Of a stretch of DNA of 37,423 bases, positions 22,191-29,114 are shown in pieces; position 1 is the stretch's first letter, and each line of letters starts with the position of its first letter. Made by a program: the position numbers and the translations under genes. The notes beneath the pieces are model-generated. The model saw nothing but the letters and a program-made list of their open reading frames with translations. It made no database searches and had not been told where the DNA came from. The DNA comes from Sedimentisphaerales bacterium (GTDB lineage Bacteria; Planctomycetota; Phycisphaerae; Sedimentisphaerales; Anaerobacaceae). Where the stretch lies: contig JAFGPS010000202.1 of assembly GCA_016936075.1 (NCBI GenBank), forward strand, positions 1 through 37,423, in the 5' to 3' direction.

Positions 22191-22243
22191 GTTAAATCCA
22201 CGATTCTCCCCAGTATAACTACTGGGGAGTAGCACAGATTTAA
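22191..22243 (-). repeat. Hairpin element D before cassette 2
   Basis: A perfect 10-bp stem CTCCCCAGTA-TAAC-TACTGGGGAG lies inside an outer 8-bp pair GTTAAATC ... GATTTAAC. The outer motif GTTAAATC also occurs next to elements A and B, pointing to a common origin of these spacers. Confidence 0.6.
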
Positions 22244-22506
22244 CTTATTTGTTCAGTTTCTTCTAATTCTTTTAATTCTTCATCCAAATCATCTTCGCCT
22301 AAAAGAATGCTGGTAGTGGCTGTGTCGATAATGCCACAGCGAGTGGTATCGGCCTTGGACGCAAATATATGCAATTCTGTGGTTTTATCAATTTTTTTGG
22401 TTTCCACAAAAAACATTTCCTGTGGCCGAAACCATTCGATCCCTTTACCACCACCTTCTGGGTTGAGTTGGTGCTCTAATATGAACTGATTTAATGTAAG
22501 TTTCAT
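22240..22506 (-). CDS. Cassette-array gene 1: 88-aa hypothetical protein
   Basis: Promoter-proximal array gene. Starts MKLTLNQFILEHQLNPEGGG, has WFRPQEMFFVETKKI and ends in a strongly acidic stretch (LLGEDDLDEELKELEETEQ). The acidic end would suit protein binding or DNA mimicry (inference). Start behind the array leader; the mRNA begins with a long structured 5' UTR. Confidence 0.62.
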   Translation of the reverse strand: MKLTLNQFILEHQLNPEGGGKGIEWFRPQEMFFVETKKIDKTTELHIFASKADTTRCGIIDTATTSILLGEDDLDEELKELEETEQIS

Positions 22507-22530
22507 TTTTAGTCCCTTTCTAATTTTAAA

Positions 22531-22631
22531 AACCCCGCAGACCTAAGCCGCCCGCCTGGTTAGCTGGCAAGCCAAAGAGGTGTGGGTACTCAGTATCCGC
22601 GGGGTTAATTGTTTGATTGTGCTTGCCAGCT
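22531..22631 (-). ncRNA. Pseudoknot-type leader RNA of the minus-strand array
   Basis: In transcript order: AGCTGGCAAGC (22631-22621) pairs with GCTTGCCAGCT (22572-22562), 11 bp perfect, and AACCCCGC (22606-22599) pairs with GCGGGGTT (22538-22531), 8 bp perfect. The order A-B-A'-B' can only form together as a pseudoknot; otherwise the pairs are mutually exclusive alternatives. It ends 24 bases before the first array ATG, inside the 5' UTR made from the promoter at 22650-22677, so leader-based control is plausible. Confidence 0.5.
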
Positions 22632-22649
22632 ATTATTATCATAATCGTA

Positions 22650-22677
22650 ATTATAACCTATATCGGCATTTTGTCAA
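22650..22677 (-). promoter_or_regulatory. Consensus sigma70 promoter of the minus-strand array
   Basis: On the minus strand TTGACA (22677-22672), a 16-bp spacer and TATAAT (22655-22650), a perfect match to both boxes. Transcription would begin near 22643 and leave an untranslated leader of about 135 bases before the first array gene. Confidence 0.8.
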
Positions 22678-22772
22678 ATAAAAATTAAAAAAAAATAAAA
22701 AACTTTTTGAAAAATTAAGTGTATGCGAAATAAGCACTTAGGGCGAGATTGGCCGGTAGTCAAATAAAAATT
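22673..22772. repeat. Two 14-bp direct repeats at divergent promoters
   Basis: GTCAAATAAAAATT occurs at 22673-22686, overlapping the -35 box of the minus promoter, and at 22759-22772, just upstream of the -35 box of the plus promoter. Copies at both promoters 86 bp apart could be binding sites of one regulator. The motif is AT-rich, so chance is not excluded. Confidence 0.45.
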
Positions 22773-22773
22773 C

Positions 22774-22801
22774 TTTACAAAATAATACCAAAAAATATAA
22801 T
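22774..22801 (+). promoter_or_regulatory. Sigma70 promoter giving a likely leaderless mRNA
   Basis: TTTACA (22774-22779), 16-bp spacer, TATAAT (22796-22801). The ATG of the next gene is at 22808, seven bases after the -10 box, which is about where transcription starts. No Shine-Dalgarno precedes the ATG. Confidence 0.7.
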
Positions 22802-22807
22802 TAGAGC

Positions 22808-23116
22808 ATGGAAATAAGAGCAAATTATGAGCCGGGTTATCAGCACAAGATAGCTTTGTATGGCTATGAAAAAGATAAAGCGATAAATCCGATAACAACA
22901 ACAGAAATCACCGAAAGATATTTGCCTTTCGAGCCTTTTTTGAGATTGGAAAAAAAAGAAGAATTACAGTTGTTGTTCAATGATCTATGGCATTTAGGGT
23001 TAAGGCCAACAGAAGGAACAGATGAATATAAAAGCGAATTAAAGGCAATGAGAAATCATCTTAACGATATGAGAGCGTTGGTATTCACTGAAAACAAAAG
23101 AGTCGATTTAACTTAA
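22808..23116 (+). CDS. 102-aa hypothetical protein, first gene of the packaging/head operon
   Basis: Starts MEIRANYEPGYQHKIALYGY; middle part LPFEPFLRLEKKEELQLLFN and HLGLRPTEG; helical end. Phages often carry a protein of this size ahead of the terminase genes ('FlxPFLR ... LW xxG xRP' style), but I cannot name a family. It appears to be translated from a leaderless transcript (see promoter). Confidence 0.6.
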   Translation: MEIRANYEPGYQHKIALYGYEKDKAINPITTTEITERYLPFEPFLRLEKKEELQLLFNDLWHLGLRPTEGTDEYKSELKAMRNHLNDMRALVFTENKRVDLT

Positions 23117-23153
23117 TAGTTTGATAATTGATCACTAAACATCAAAGTAAGAA

Positions 23154-23594
23154 ATGGCTATAACTCAAGAAAAAGCTAAGAAAATCGCGGAAGAATACGC
23201 TAAAAAAGGCTTTCTTAACCAGGAACAAGCTCTTATAAGCTGTGGATATTCGCCGAAATATGCGCGAACAGGTATTAGCCGCAAACTCTTCGCGAATCTA
23301 CGCGTGAAAGCAGAAATAGCAAAAATACAGGCAAAACAGCATAAAAAATACGAAATAACTATAATACAGCAGATCGAAGATATAAAGCGTTTACGTGATG
23401 AGGCCTGGGAATCAAAGCACTTCTCGGCGGTAAATGCCGCGAATGATCAGCTTAATAAGCATCTAGGCATATATGAGGCAGATAACGAACAAAAACGAGA
23501 GCAGGATGAGTTAACAGATGCGCAAGTAGCTGACATAGAAGAGTTTAAGGCGTGGAAGCGCAGGCAGTTATTAGGTCAAGTGAGGACAGCTTGA
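23154..23594 (+). CDS. terS: Terminase small subunit
   Basis: 146 residues. The N-terminal helix-turn-helix region (FLNQEQALISCGYSPKYART) with RVKAEIAKIQAKQ is characteristic of Terminase_2-type small subunits, which recognise the packaging site. A coiled middle part and an acidic C-terminus (DELTDAQVADIEEFKAWKRR) follow. It lies about 1.1 kb upstream of the large subunit with small ORFs between. Confidence 0.75.
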   Translation: MAITQEKAKKIAEEYAKKGFLNQEQALISCGYSPKYARTGISRKLFANLRVKAEIAKIQAKQHKKYEITIIQQIEDIKRLRDEAWESKHFSAVNAANDQLNKHLGIYEADNEQKREQDELTDAQVADIEEFKAWKRRQLLGQVRTA

Positions 23595-23831
23595 CTATAG
23601 GTCAAGTAGTCCTTCGAGGCTGCATTGGGCTAAAAACGATGGTAAAGCAGGCAAATAACATAAGTAATGCTTATAGATGGGGAAAAAGGGGGGGTGGCCT
23701 TAAAAAGGATGTTATCCCCCATGCGGGGCCGGTGTGTTTTAATCATAGTCTTCTCCTCCCTTTGCGTTTAATTTTCGATTTCGAGAATGTTCTTGCTTGA
23801 TTTTGTTGAAATAATAGGGAAAATAGAATTA

Positions 23832-23957
23832 TGAAGTGCGAAACTGAGTCAAAAACTTACATTTCTACCTATAGCCCTGAGGAATGGCGGCAATTATTGA
23901 ACGAATTTGATGAAATTATATGTCATTTATGGGCCAAAAACCGCGTTGAGGCTCTAA
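23832..23957 (+). CDS. Possible 41-aa ORF
   Basis: Starts MKCETESKTYISTYSPEEWR with AGGGAA upstream. It is short and unrecognised, in the gap between the terminase subunits. The 237 bases before it (23595-23831) hold only a weak CCCC-ATGC-GGGG hairpin near 23724 and no convincing gene. Confidence 0.4.
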
Positions 23958-23976
23958 AAACACGGGATAATAGAAA

Positions 23977-24090
23977 ATGATGGATGAGTATCGGGCTTCA
24001 TTTTTGATTTACGGTAGGAATTTTATAAAGCGTTGTTTTATGAAGTTTCGTTGGTTTTTATATTACGGGAATTTTGAAGGGAAAGAATGA
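23977..24090 (+). CDS. Possible 37-aa ORF
   Basis: Two adjacent ATGs; the stop overlaps the next start (ATGA at 24087-24090). Aromatic and basic (FMKFRWFLYYG). Supported mainly by coupling. Confidence 0.35.
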   Translation: MMDEYRASFLIYGRNFIKRCFMKFRWFLYYGNFEGKE

Positions 24091-24359
24091 TGGGCAAGTT
24101 TAATTGTTCATGTGGAGAGGTATTATCTACTGTAGGCTGCCCAAATCCTTATGAGGGCTATTTATTGAGTGATTACAACCTCGACGACGACATTATTGAC
24201 GACGTAAGCTCTATAAAAATTATGGATATTGCTCGAGACGTAAGGGAGTGTGATAAATGTGGACGGGTATGGTTCGAAGAGCCTCGCGGCTCTAATAAAT
24301 GGGTATCTTATATTCCCGAGAACGGCAAATACAACGGATTATTGAAAGGGAAAGAATGA
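24087..24359 (+). CDS. Zinc-ribbon-like 90-aa protein
   Basis: CSCGEVLS, GCPNP and CDKCGRVWFEE form a zinc-ribbon pattern. Start is behind GAAGGGAAAGA; the stop overlaps the next start. Possible regulator or packaging accessory; function unknown. Confidence 0.55.
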   Translation: MMGKFNCSCGEVLSTVGCPNPYEGYLLSDYNLDDDIIDDVSSIKIMDIARDVRECDKCGRVWFEEPRGSNKWVSYIPENGKYNGLLKGKE

Positions 24360-24589
24360 TGTACGAAGAACTGACTGGGTTGGAGCATGGTATAATGTCG
24401 GCTATAGACAAGGTACGGGCGAAGCATGATTTGCCGAATGCGGTGGTATTGGGTGTTTTGGACGTATGTAAGGGTATAACGATGGACAATGCTTTGCATC
24501 CTGCCGAGACTGAGCCTGTCCGGACGATAGTACCTGACGACGAAGGTCCTGGTATGACGATAGTGGAGAAGAATCTTGAACCGGAATAA
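24356..24589 (+). CDS. 77-aa hypothetical protein upstream of terminase
   Basis: ATG at 24356 (or 24359) behind GAAAGGGAAAG, a copy of the leader before the previous gene. Contains MSAIDKVRAKHDLPNAVVLG and VLDVCKGITMDNAL, helical, with an acidic end. Not recognised. Confidence 0.55.
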   Translation: MMYEELTGLEHGIMSAIDKVRAKHDLPNAVVLGVLDVCKGITMDNALHPAETEPVRTIVPDDEGPGMTIVEKNLEPE

Positions 24590-24630
24590 AACAACAAACA
24601 CTTAGTGAATTGAACAGTTAGGACAATTTA

Positions 24631-24686
24631 GCGCAATAATACGGCAAGTCGGTGCCGACTCACTGATTTGCCGTTTTTTATTGCGC
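24631..24686 (+). promoter_or_regulatory. Nested hairpin before terminase large subunit (terminator, packaging or control element)
   Basis: Outer pair GCGCAATA (24631-24638)/TATTGCGC (24679-24686), middle pair ACGGCAA (24641-24647)/TTGCCGT (24668-24674) and inner palindrome AGTCGGTGCCGACT (24647-24660). The middle stem is followed by TTTTTTA, so without the outer pair it is a normal Rho-independent terminator. The structure ends seven bases before the terminase ATG, which has no Shine-Dalgarno. It might also be a cos/pac signal, as GpA-type terminases cut near their own genes. Confidence 0.6.
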
Positions 24687-24692
24687 GTAGTT

Positions 24693-26399
24693 ATGAACAC
24701 GGCGGAAATAGCACAAATTGAAGACCCTGCGATATGGGCTGTTGACAGCAAGATAAAGCTCCAGTCCGGGGTATTTAATCTTCATAACAGGGAGTACCAG
24801 TTGGAGCCTATAACTCCTATAAAGAGGCTGGATTCTGAAGGCCATGAGATTTTAAGTGCTCCCCGCAGAATGTGTTACATGAAGGGTACACAGGGTGGTT
24901 TTACCGAGCTGGAGGTTATAAGGTCTCTTCATGGTCTGATTCACAGACGGTATCCTCGCGGTATAGGCTATTATTTTCCCAACAACGATGATGTCCTTGA
25001 GTTCGGCAAGAATCGGTTTAATCCTCTTATCCAGTCGAATCGGAACGCGATTGGAAAATACGTTAAGTCCGGCGGCAGGGGCACGGATACCTCATCCCTC
25101 AAAAAAATAGGTAACGGTTTTTTATGGCTTCGAGGCGCGAGAATGACCCGCAAGATAGACGACCAGGCGGTCTCGACGAAGACATCTTCCATTCCTCTCG
25201 ACAGGTTCGTATTCGACGAGTTGGATTTAATGGCCGATTCGGATTCGGAGTTTAGTGTTATCGGCAAGGCCAGAGGCAGGCTCGGGGATTCACTTTACAA
25301 AGAAGAGTGTTACATATCCAATCCCACTACTCCGGGTTTCGGGATAGATACGTTATTCGCATTATCCGATAAAAGGCACTGGTTCAGATATTGTGACCAC
25401 TGTTCCGGACATACCACCTGTGCCGAGTTGTTTTTTATGGAAGACCCGGAAAAGTGTGTAAGATTGCGTCCTGACGGGAGTGGTTATATTGCATGTAAAG
25501 TATGTGGCCGTGAATTAAGGATATTTCCCGGCGAGTGGGTTCCCACCGACAGGGACAAGACCGATTATATGAGGGGCTATCAGTGGGGGCAGCTGACTTC
25601 CATTCGTAACGATCCGGCCGAGATACTCAGGGAATACCGCAATCCGCCGGAAGGGAATTTAAGTGAAGTAATCAGGTTAAGGCTTGGCTGGCCTCATATC
25701 TCCACTGCCGATAAATTAAGGATGGAGGATGTTCTTGCCTGCTGTGACGATACACTTACGCCGAGAAATAATCATCCCGGTCCCTGTGCGATGGGTCTTG
25801 ACTGCATGAAGGCCAAGAACCTCATTATAGGAGCAAGACTACCGAACGGCGGCAGGATAATTTACGGCACATGGGTAATACCGGGCGAAGGTATAGAATC
25901 ATGGAACTATGTCGCCGACCTTTGCAATAGATTCAATGTAAAAAGCGGCGTTATAGATATACGGCCTTACGAGGACATGGCGAGGTATTTTCAAAAGAGT
26001 TACGCCCATAAGATGAAGATATGGCTTTGTGAGTACAAAGAGACTACTCCTTTAGGAACTATTTTCAATCCGAATACCGGACTTGTTCAGGTGGCAAGAA
26101 CGGAGCTTCTGGACGCCACTCATCGCATGATAACCACTCAGGGCGAGCTTGTCCTGCCGCGAAGAGGGGACAACATTATGGAATTTGCCCGTCAGGTCTG
26201 CTCTTCCTTTAAGGTTCTCGATACCAATAAGCAGACCGGCCAGAAGGTTTACAGGTATAGAAAAACCAATATTCCCGACCATTTTCGTCATGCTCTCGGA
26301 TACTTTTATCTGGCCTCAGACAATAAGAGAATAGGCACGGTTGACCGCCAGGCAGGAAAGAAAAAGAAAAAGTATGTTACGGTAAACAATAAAGGCTGA
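24693..26399 (+). CDS. terL: Terminase large subunit, GpA family
   Basis: 568 residues from the ATG at 24693. ATPase domain: a Walker-A-like KGTQGGFTE at about 64-72 (GpA enzymes use K-x-x-Q-x-G-x-T) and Walker B RFVFDELD at about 171-178. Two zinc-type Cys pairs (CDHC at 234-237, CKVC at 268-271) are usual in this family. The nuclease domain has MGLDCMK near 370, VIDIRPYED near 422 and DHFRHALGY near 541. It translocates and cuts DNA into the prohead. GpA enzymes are lambda-like and often cut cohesive ends. The C-terminus is Lys-rich. Confidence 0.9.
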   Translation: MNTAEIAQIEDPAIWAVDSKIKLQSGVFNLHNREYQLEPITPIKRLDSEGHEILSAPRRMCYMKGTQGGFTELEVIRSLHGLIHRRYPRGIGYYFPNNDDVLEFGKNRFNPLIQSNRNAIGKYVKSGGRGTDTSSLKKIGNGFLWLRGARMTRKIDDQAVSTKTSSIPLDRFVFDELDLMADSDSEFSVIGKARGRLGDSLYKEECYISNPTTPGFGIDTLFALSDKRHWFRYCDHCSGHTTCAELFFMEDPEKCVRLRPDGSGYIACKVCGRELRIFPGEWVPTDRDKTDYMRGYQWGQLTSIRNDPAEILREYRNPPEGNLSEVIRLRLGWPHISTADKLRMEDVLACCDDTLTPRNNHPGPCAMGLDCMKAKNLIIGARLPNGGRIIYGTWVIPGEGIESWNYVADLCNRFNVKSGVIDIRPYEDMARYFQKSYAHKMKIWLCEYKETTPLGTIFNPNTGLVQVARTELLDATHRMITTQGELVLPRRGDNIMEFARQVCSSFKVLDTNKQTGQKVYRYRKTNIPDHFRHALGYFYLASDNKRIGTVDRQAGKKKKKYVTVNNKG

Positions 26400-26411
26400 A
26401 AGGAAAGAATA

Positions 26412-26711
26412 ATGTACAAATGCACTATGGATAAAGGATTAATGACTTTCAGGAGTGATAACGTGTCTTACACGCCTTCGGGAAAGTCACTTACCAGCAT
26501 GGGGGAAGTAGCCGACGAATACAATCTTGTTCAGGAAATAATAAGAGACCATGCCTGGGCTTTTCCGGTAGTGGAAAGACTTAATGAAAGAAGCAGCGCA
26601 TTACTTCGGAATTTGATGGAGTTATATAATGGGCGGAATATTCAGCACACCGAAAACGACGCATCCTCCGGCTCTTCAGGAAGAAGAGGTTCTGCCGGTT
26701 CCGTCGGATGA
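26412..26711 (+). CDS. 99-aa hypothetical protein overlapping the next gene
   Basis: ATG behind GAAAGGAAAG, a third copy of the GAAAGGGAAAGAAT-type leader. Has MTFRSDNVSYTPSGKSLTSM and a helix with AWAFPVVERLNERSS. The last 28 codons overlap the next gene in another frame and read as Ser/Gly-rich sequence, so the real product may have a disordered tail. Confidence 0.5.
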   Translation: MYKCTMDKGLMTFRSDNVSYTPSGKSLTSMGEVADEYNLVQEIIRDHAWAFPVVERLNERSSALLRNLMELYNGRNIQHTENDASSGSSGRRGSAGSVG

Positions 26712-26820
26712 GGTCGAACCGGTCAGAAAACGAAGGAAGCACAGAGGTCACAGTGAAACCATATTGACAGGTGAGCTTGCTCCTTCGACAAGAAAGGATA
26801 CGTTACTTGGTGGAAAATGA
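26629..26820 (+). CDS. Small head-module protein (MGGIFS type)
   Basis: 63 residues, beginning MGGIFSTPKTTHPPA, with an acidic Pro middle, an RKRRKHRG basic patch and TILTGELAPSTRKDTLLG at the end. Short proteins starting 'MGxxFSxPKxPxPP' and ending 'ILTxxLGxxxxxKxTLLG' are regularly found just before podovirus portal genes. Start behind GGAG. Function unknown. Confidence 0.65.
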   Translation: MGGIFSTPKTTHPPALQEEEVLPVPSDEVEPVRKRRKHRGHSETILTGELAPSTRKDTLLGGK

Positions 26821-28430
26821 CGAGAGCGGAAGAAGAAATTAAAAAATACGATTCGCAATGGAATAAGCTTGCCAATTTTCGTTCTTTATGGCAGGCGACG
26901 GCGGATTTATGTTTTCCCAGAGAGAACAATATAACGCATATTTACGCTCAGGGCGTCGAGAAAATGACTCACGCCGACGATACCGCGATAATAGACTCGA
27001 AGGAAATGTCAGACGGTCTTTTATCGGCGATTATTCCGGCCGGAGAGCATTTTTTCCAGCTCAATGCCTCCAAATATAATCCTTCCAGCACTAATAATAT
27101 GTACGTCGAATATCTTTCTTATGCGACTGACAGGCTTCATAACGAACTGTTCTCGTCGAATTATCTGCTTCAGATGGGCGAGACTATGCGTTCGGTAATA
27201 GTATTCGGGACAGGTGATATATTCAGTGAATATAACATTAATATTAAAAAGCTGAATTTCAAGGATTACGATATTTCTCTTTATGTCATTCTTGAAAACG
27301 AGGCCGGTATAGTCGATGTTCACATGCTCAAAGTCCCTTATACTGCAAGGCAGGCATATCAGAAGTGGGGCGATAAGGCAGGCAAGAGTGTACTGGAAGC
27401 TGTGGCGGACTCTAAAAAAGAAAATGACATATTCCAGTTTCTTCATATAGTAAAACCGAGAGAAAAATTTAATCCGAGGTTCGTTACTTACTGGAACACG
27501 CCTTTCGAATCGAGATATATAAATATCAAAGACAAAACAATCGTCGATGAGGGCGGTTTTTTCGAGTTTCCATATCAGACTCCCCGATGGATGAAGACTA
27601 CCGGTGAAATAATGGGCAGGGGACAGGGAACCGAAGGACTCAAGCAAATTAGAATGCTCAATCAGCAGAGAGTGGATTTCAACGAATGCTCGAACAAACA
27701 CGTTAATCCGGCCATGGATGTTCTTGCGAGCTTCGAGGGTGATTACAGGGTCTTTCCCGGCGCAAGAAACGATGTAAGCGAGTTTCCTACGGCTGTGCCT
27801 GTGGAATTAAAAGGCAATTTTCCCGTCAGTAAAGATACTCTGGAAATGGAACGGGAGATTATTCATACAATATTTTATAAAGACGTGTTTCATCCCCTGC
27901 GTGACCTGAAAGGCGACAGGAGAACGACTCTCGAAATAAGGGAAAGACTGCTCGAGGGTCTTAAGAGGATAGGTCAGCCGGTTCACAGATTATGGTATGA
28001 GTTATTCAATCCGCAATTATCGAGATGCCTGAATTTATGTATAAGAAACGGGATTATAGAGGAGCCGCCGCCTGGACTGGACCTGGTTGAAATCGAGCCT
28101 TTAGGTCTAATGGCTAATGCCTTGTCTTCCGGTCAGGCCACGGCGTTCCAAAGATGGATAGCTATCGGTGTTGAGTTGAAAAAAGATATTCCGGAAATTC
28201 TCGATAATGTAAATATCGATGAAGGATACAGGAACCTCGGCAGGAAGATGGGAGTCAGACTGGAAGATATAAACAAGCCCGAAGTTAGAGACGAGATAAG
28301 GCGTGTAAGGCAGGAGCAGATAGATGCAAGGCAGGCCGCCGAGCTTGCGCAGATGGCAGGCCAGGCTTACGGTCAGGCCACAGGAGCGCCGGAAAAAGGC
28401 TCTCCGGCGGCTGCATTGATGGGGTCATAA
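26817..28430 (+). CDS. Portal / head-to-tail connector protein
   Basis: 537 residues, ATGA-coupled to the previous gene. It has a region with WQATADLCFPRE, then DDTAIIDSKEMSDGLLSAI, later RVDFNECSNKHVNPAMDV, and the C-terminal QEQIDARQAAELAQMAGQA. This matches the layout of T7-like head-tail connectors (Head-tail_con), which form the dodecameric portal. Ala/Gln-rich C-terminus as in relatives. Confidence 0.85.
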   Translation: MTRAEEEIKKYDSQWNKLANFRSLWQATADLCFPRENNITHIYAQGVEKMTHADDTAIIDSKEMSDGLLSAIIPAGEHFFQLNASKYNPSSTNNMYVEYLSYATDRLHNELFSSNYLLQMGETMRSVIVFGTGDIFSEYNINIKKLNFKDYDISLYVILENEAGIVDVHMLKVPYTARQAYQKWGDKAGKSVLEAVADSKKENDIFQFLHIVKPREKFNPRFVTYWNTPFESRYINIKDKTIVDEGGFFEFPYQTPRWMKTTGEIMGRGQGTEGLKQIRMLNQQRVDFNECSNKHVNPAMDVLASFEGDYRVFPGARNDVSEFPTAVPVELKGNFPVSKDTLEMEREIIHTIFYKDVFHPLRDLKGDRRTTLEIRERLLEGLKRIGQPVHRLWYELFNPQLSRCLNLCIRNGIIEEPPPGLDLVEIEPLGLMANALSSGQATAFQRWIAIGVELKKDIPEILDNVNIDEGYRNLGRKMGVRLEDINKPEVRDEIRRVRQEQIDARQAAELAQMAGQAYGQATGAPEKGSPAAALMGS

Positions 28431-28431
28431 A

Positions 28432-28560
28432 ATGCCTAAATGGTTACATGAGAAACTGTCGCGAAGTGCAAATAAAAAAGGATTGAAGGGAGAAAGAAGA
28501 AACGCTTATGTCTACGGAACTATGGCAAGAATTGAGAAACGGCAAAAAAGAAGACCCTGA
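28432..28560 (+). CDS. 42-aa basic protein between portal and Bbp19-like gene
   Basis: Starts MPKWLHEKLSRSANKKGLKG, then RRNAYVYGTMARIEKR. I recognise this 'KKGLxGxRxxAYVYGTxxxIEK' type of tiny protein from podovirus head modules. It lies one base after the portal stop and overlaps the next gene by 53 bases in another frame. No strong ribosome site; probably coupled. Confidence 0.6.
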   Translation: MPKWLHEKLSRSANKKGLKGERRNAYVYGTMARIEKRQKRRP

Positions 28561-28786
28561 ACAGCTTCTTATAGATTACAAAGAAACGTTCGGAACGGAA
28601 GCGGGCAAAAGGGTCTTGCTCGACCTCTGTAGAAAATCCACATATTCGAGGTCTGCTATTCCGGCCGGTGGCCCTATAGATAATAACAGATTATTAAAAG
28701 ACGAGGCTCAACGGAGTTTCTTTTTGTACATAATTAATAAAGTATACGGAGAACCGCAAACAGAAAGGAAAGTAAATAATGGCTAA
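28508..28786 (+). CDS. Bbp19-like phage protein
   Basis: 92 residues. FGTEAGKRVLLDLCRKSTYS, then PAGGPIDNNRLLKDEAQRSF and FLYIINKVYG match the short Bbp19-type phage domain ('GxxVLxDLxxxxx ... D ... EGxRxxxxxI'). Start behind GGGAGAAAGAAG. Function in phages is not known to me. Confidence 0.65.
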   Translation: MSTELWQELRNGKKEDPEQLLIDYKETFGTEAGKRVLLDLCRKSTYSRSAIPAGGPIDNNRLLKDEAQRSFFLYIINKVYGEPQTERKVNNG

Positions 28787-29114
28787 TGTGATAGACCTTG
28801 ACAATCTGACATTAAAAGATGTCGAAAAACTCAAAAATGCTCTCGGTATCAAAGAGCAGGAAACCCCGGAACAGATGTATGAAAGAATGCAGAGAGAGAT
28901 AGGAACCAGACCCGGCTATATGAAAGTCATTCAAATCAATATGGGAAAGAATAAATATTTCTGTGAAACAGAAGAGCAGGAGCGCATATTCACAGAAAAA
29001 CATTCCGGAATGAAAACGGAATCTTTTAAGATTGAGCTTCCTGTCTCCTCTGCCCGGAAATATTTGGATGACCCTGTAAATAAGGCCGCATTCGAGAGAA
29101 AGGAAGAAAAATAA
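28779..29114 (+). CDS. 111-aa hypothetical protein of the head module
   Basis: Begins MANVIDLDNLTLKDVEKLKN with AAAGGAAAG upstream; helical N-terminus, then a strand-rich region with GYMKVIQINMGKNKYFCETE and FKIELPVSS. Stop overlaps the scaffold start (TAATG). No family recognised; may be a scaffold accessory. Confidence 0.55.
   Translation: MANVIDLDNLTLKDVEKLKNALGIKEQETPEQMYERMQREIGTRPGYMKVIQINMGKNKYFCETEEQERIFTEKHSGMKTESFKIELPVSSARKYLDDPVNKAAFERKEEK

Larger units (their letters stand above)
20183..22522 (-). repeat. Six copies of the array leader GAAAGGGACTAAAAATG
   Basis: The minus-strand leader, ending in ATG, lies directly before the starts at 20185, 20854, 21369, 21826, 22163 and 22506. 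All six copies are identical in GAAAGGGACTAAAA, while the genes behind them are unrelated. Confidence 0.85.

Noticed and set aside
23552-23800. 82-codon plus-strand ORF after terS
   Set aside because: Starts inside terS without a ribosome site, with improbable composition and a glycine run from a G-rich tract. Kept as non-coding.
24641-24680. Similarity of AAGTCGGTGCCGACT to a Cas9 tracrRNA tail
   Set aside because: Only a short chance likeness. No repeats, Cas genes or anti-repeat nearby; it is better explained as a terminator-like hairpin.
27021-27701. 226-codon minus-strand ORF
   Set aside because: Entirely antisense to the portal gene; Phe/Ile-rich antisense shadow.
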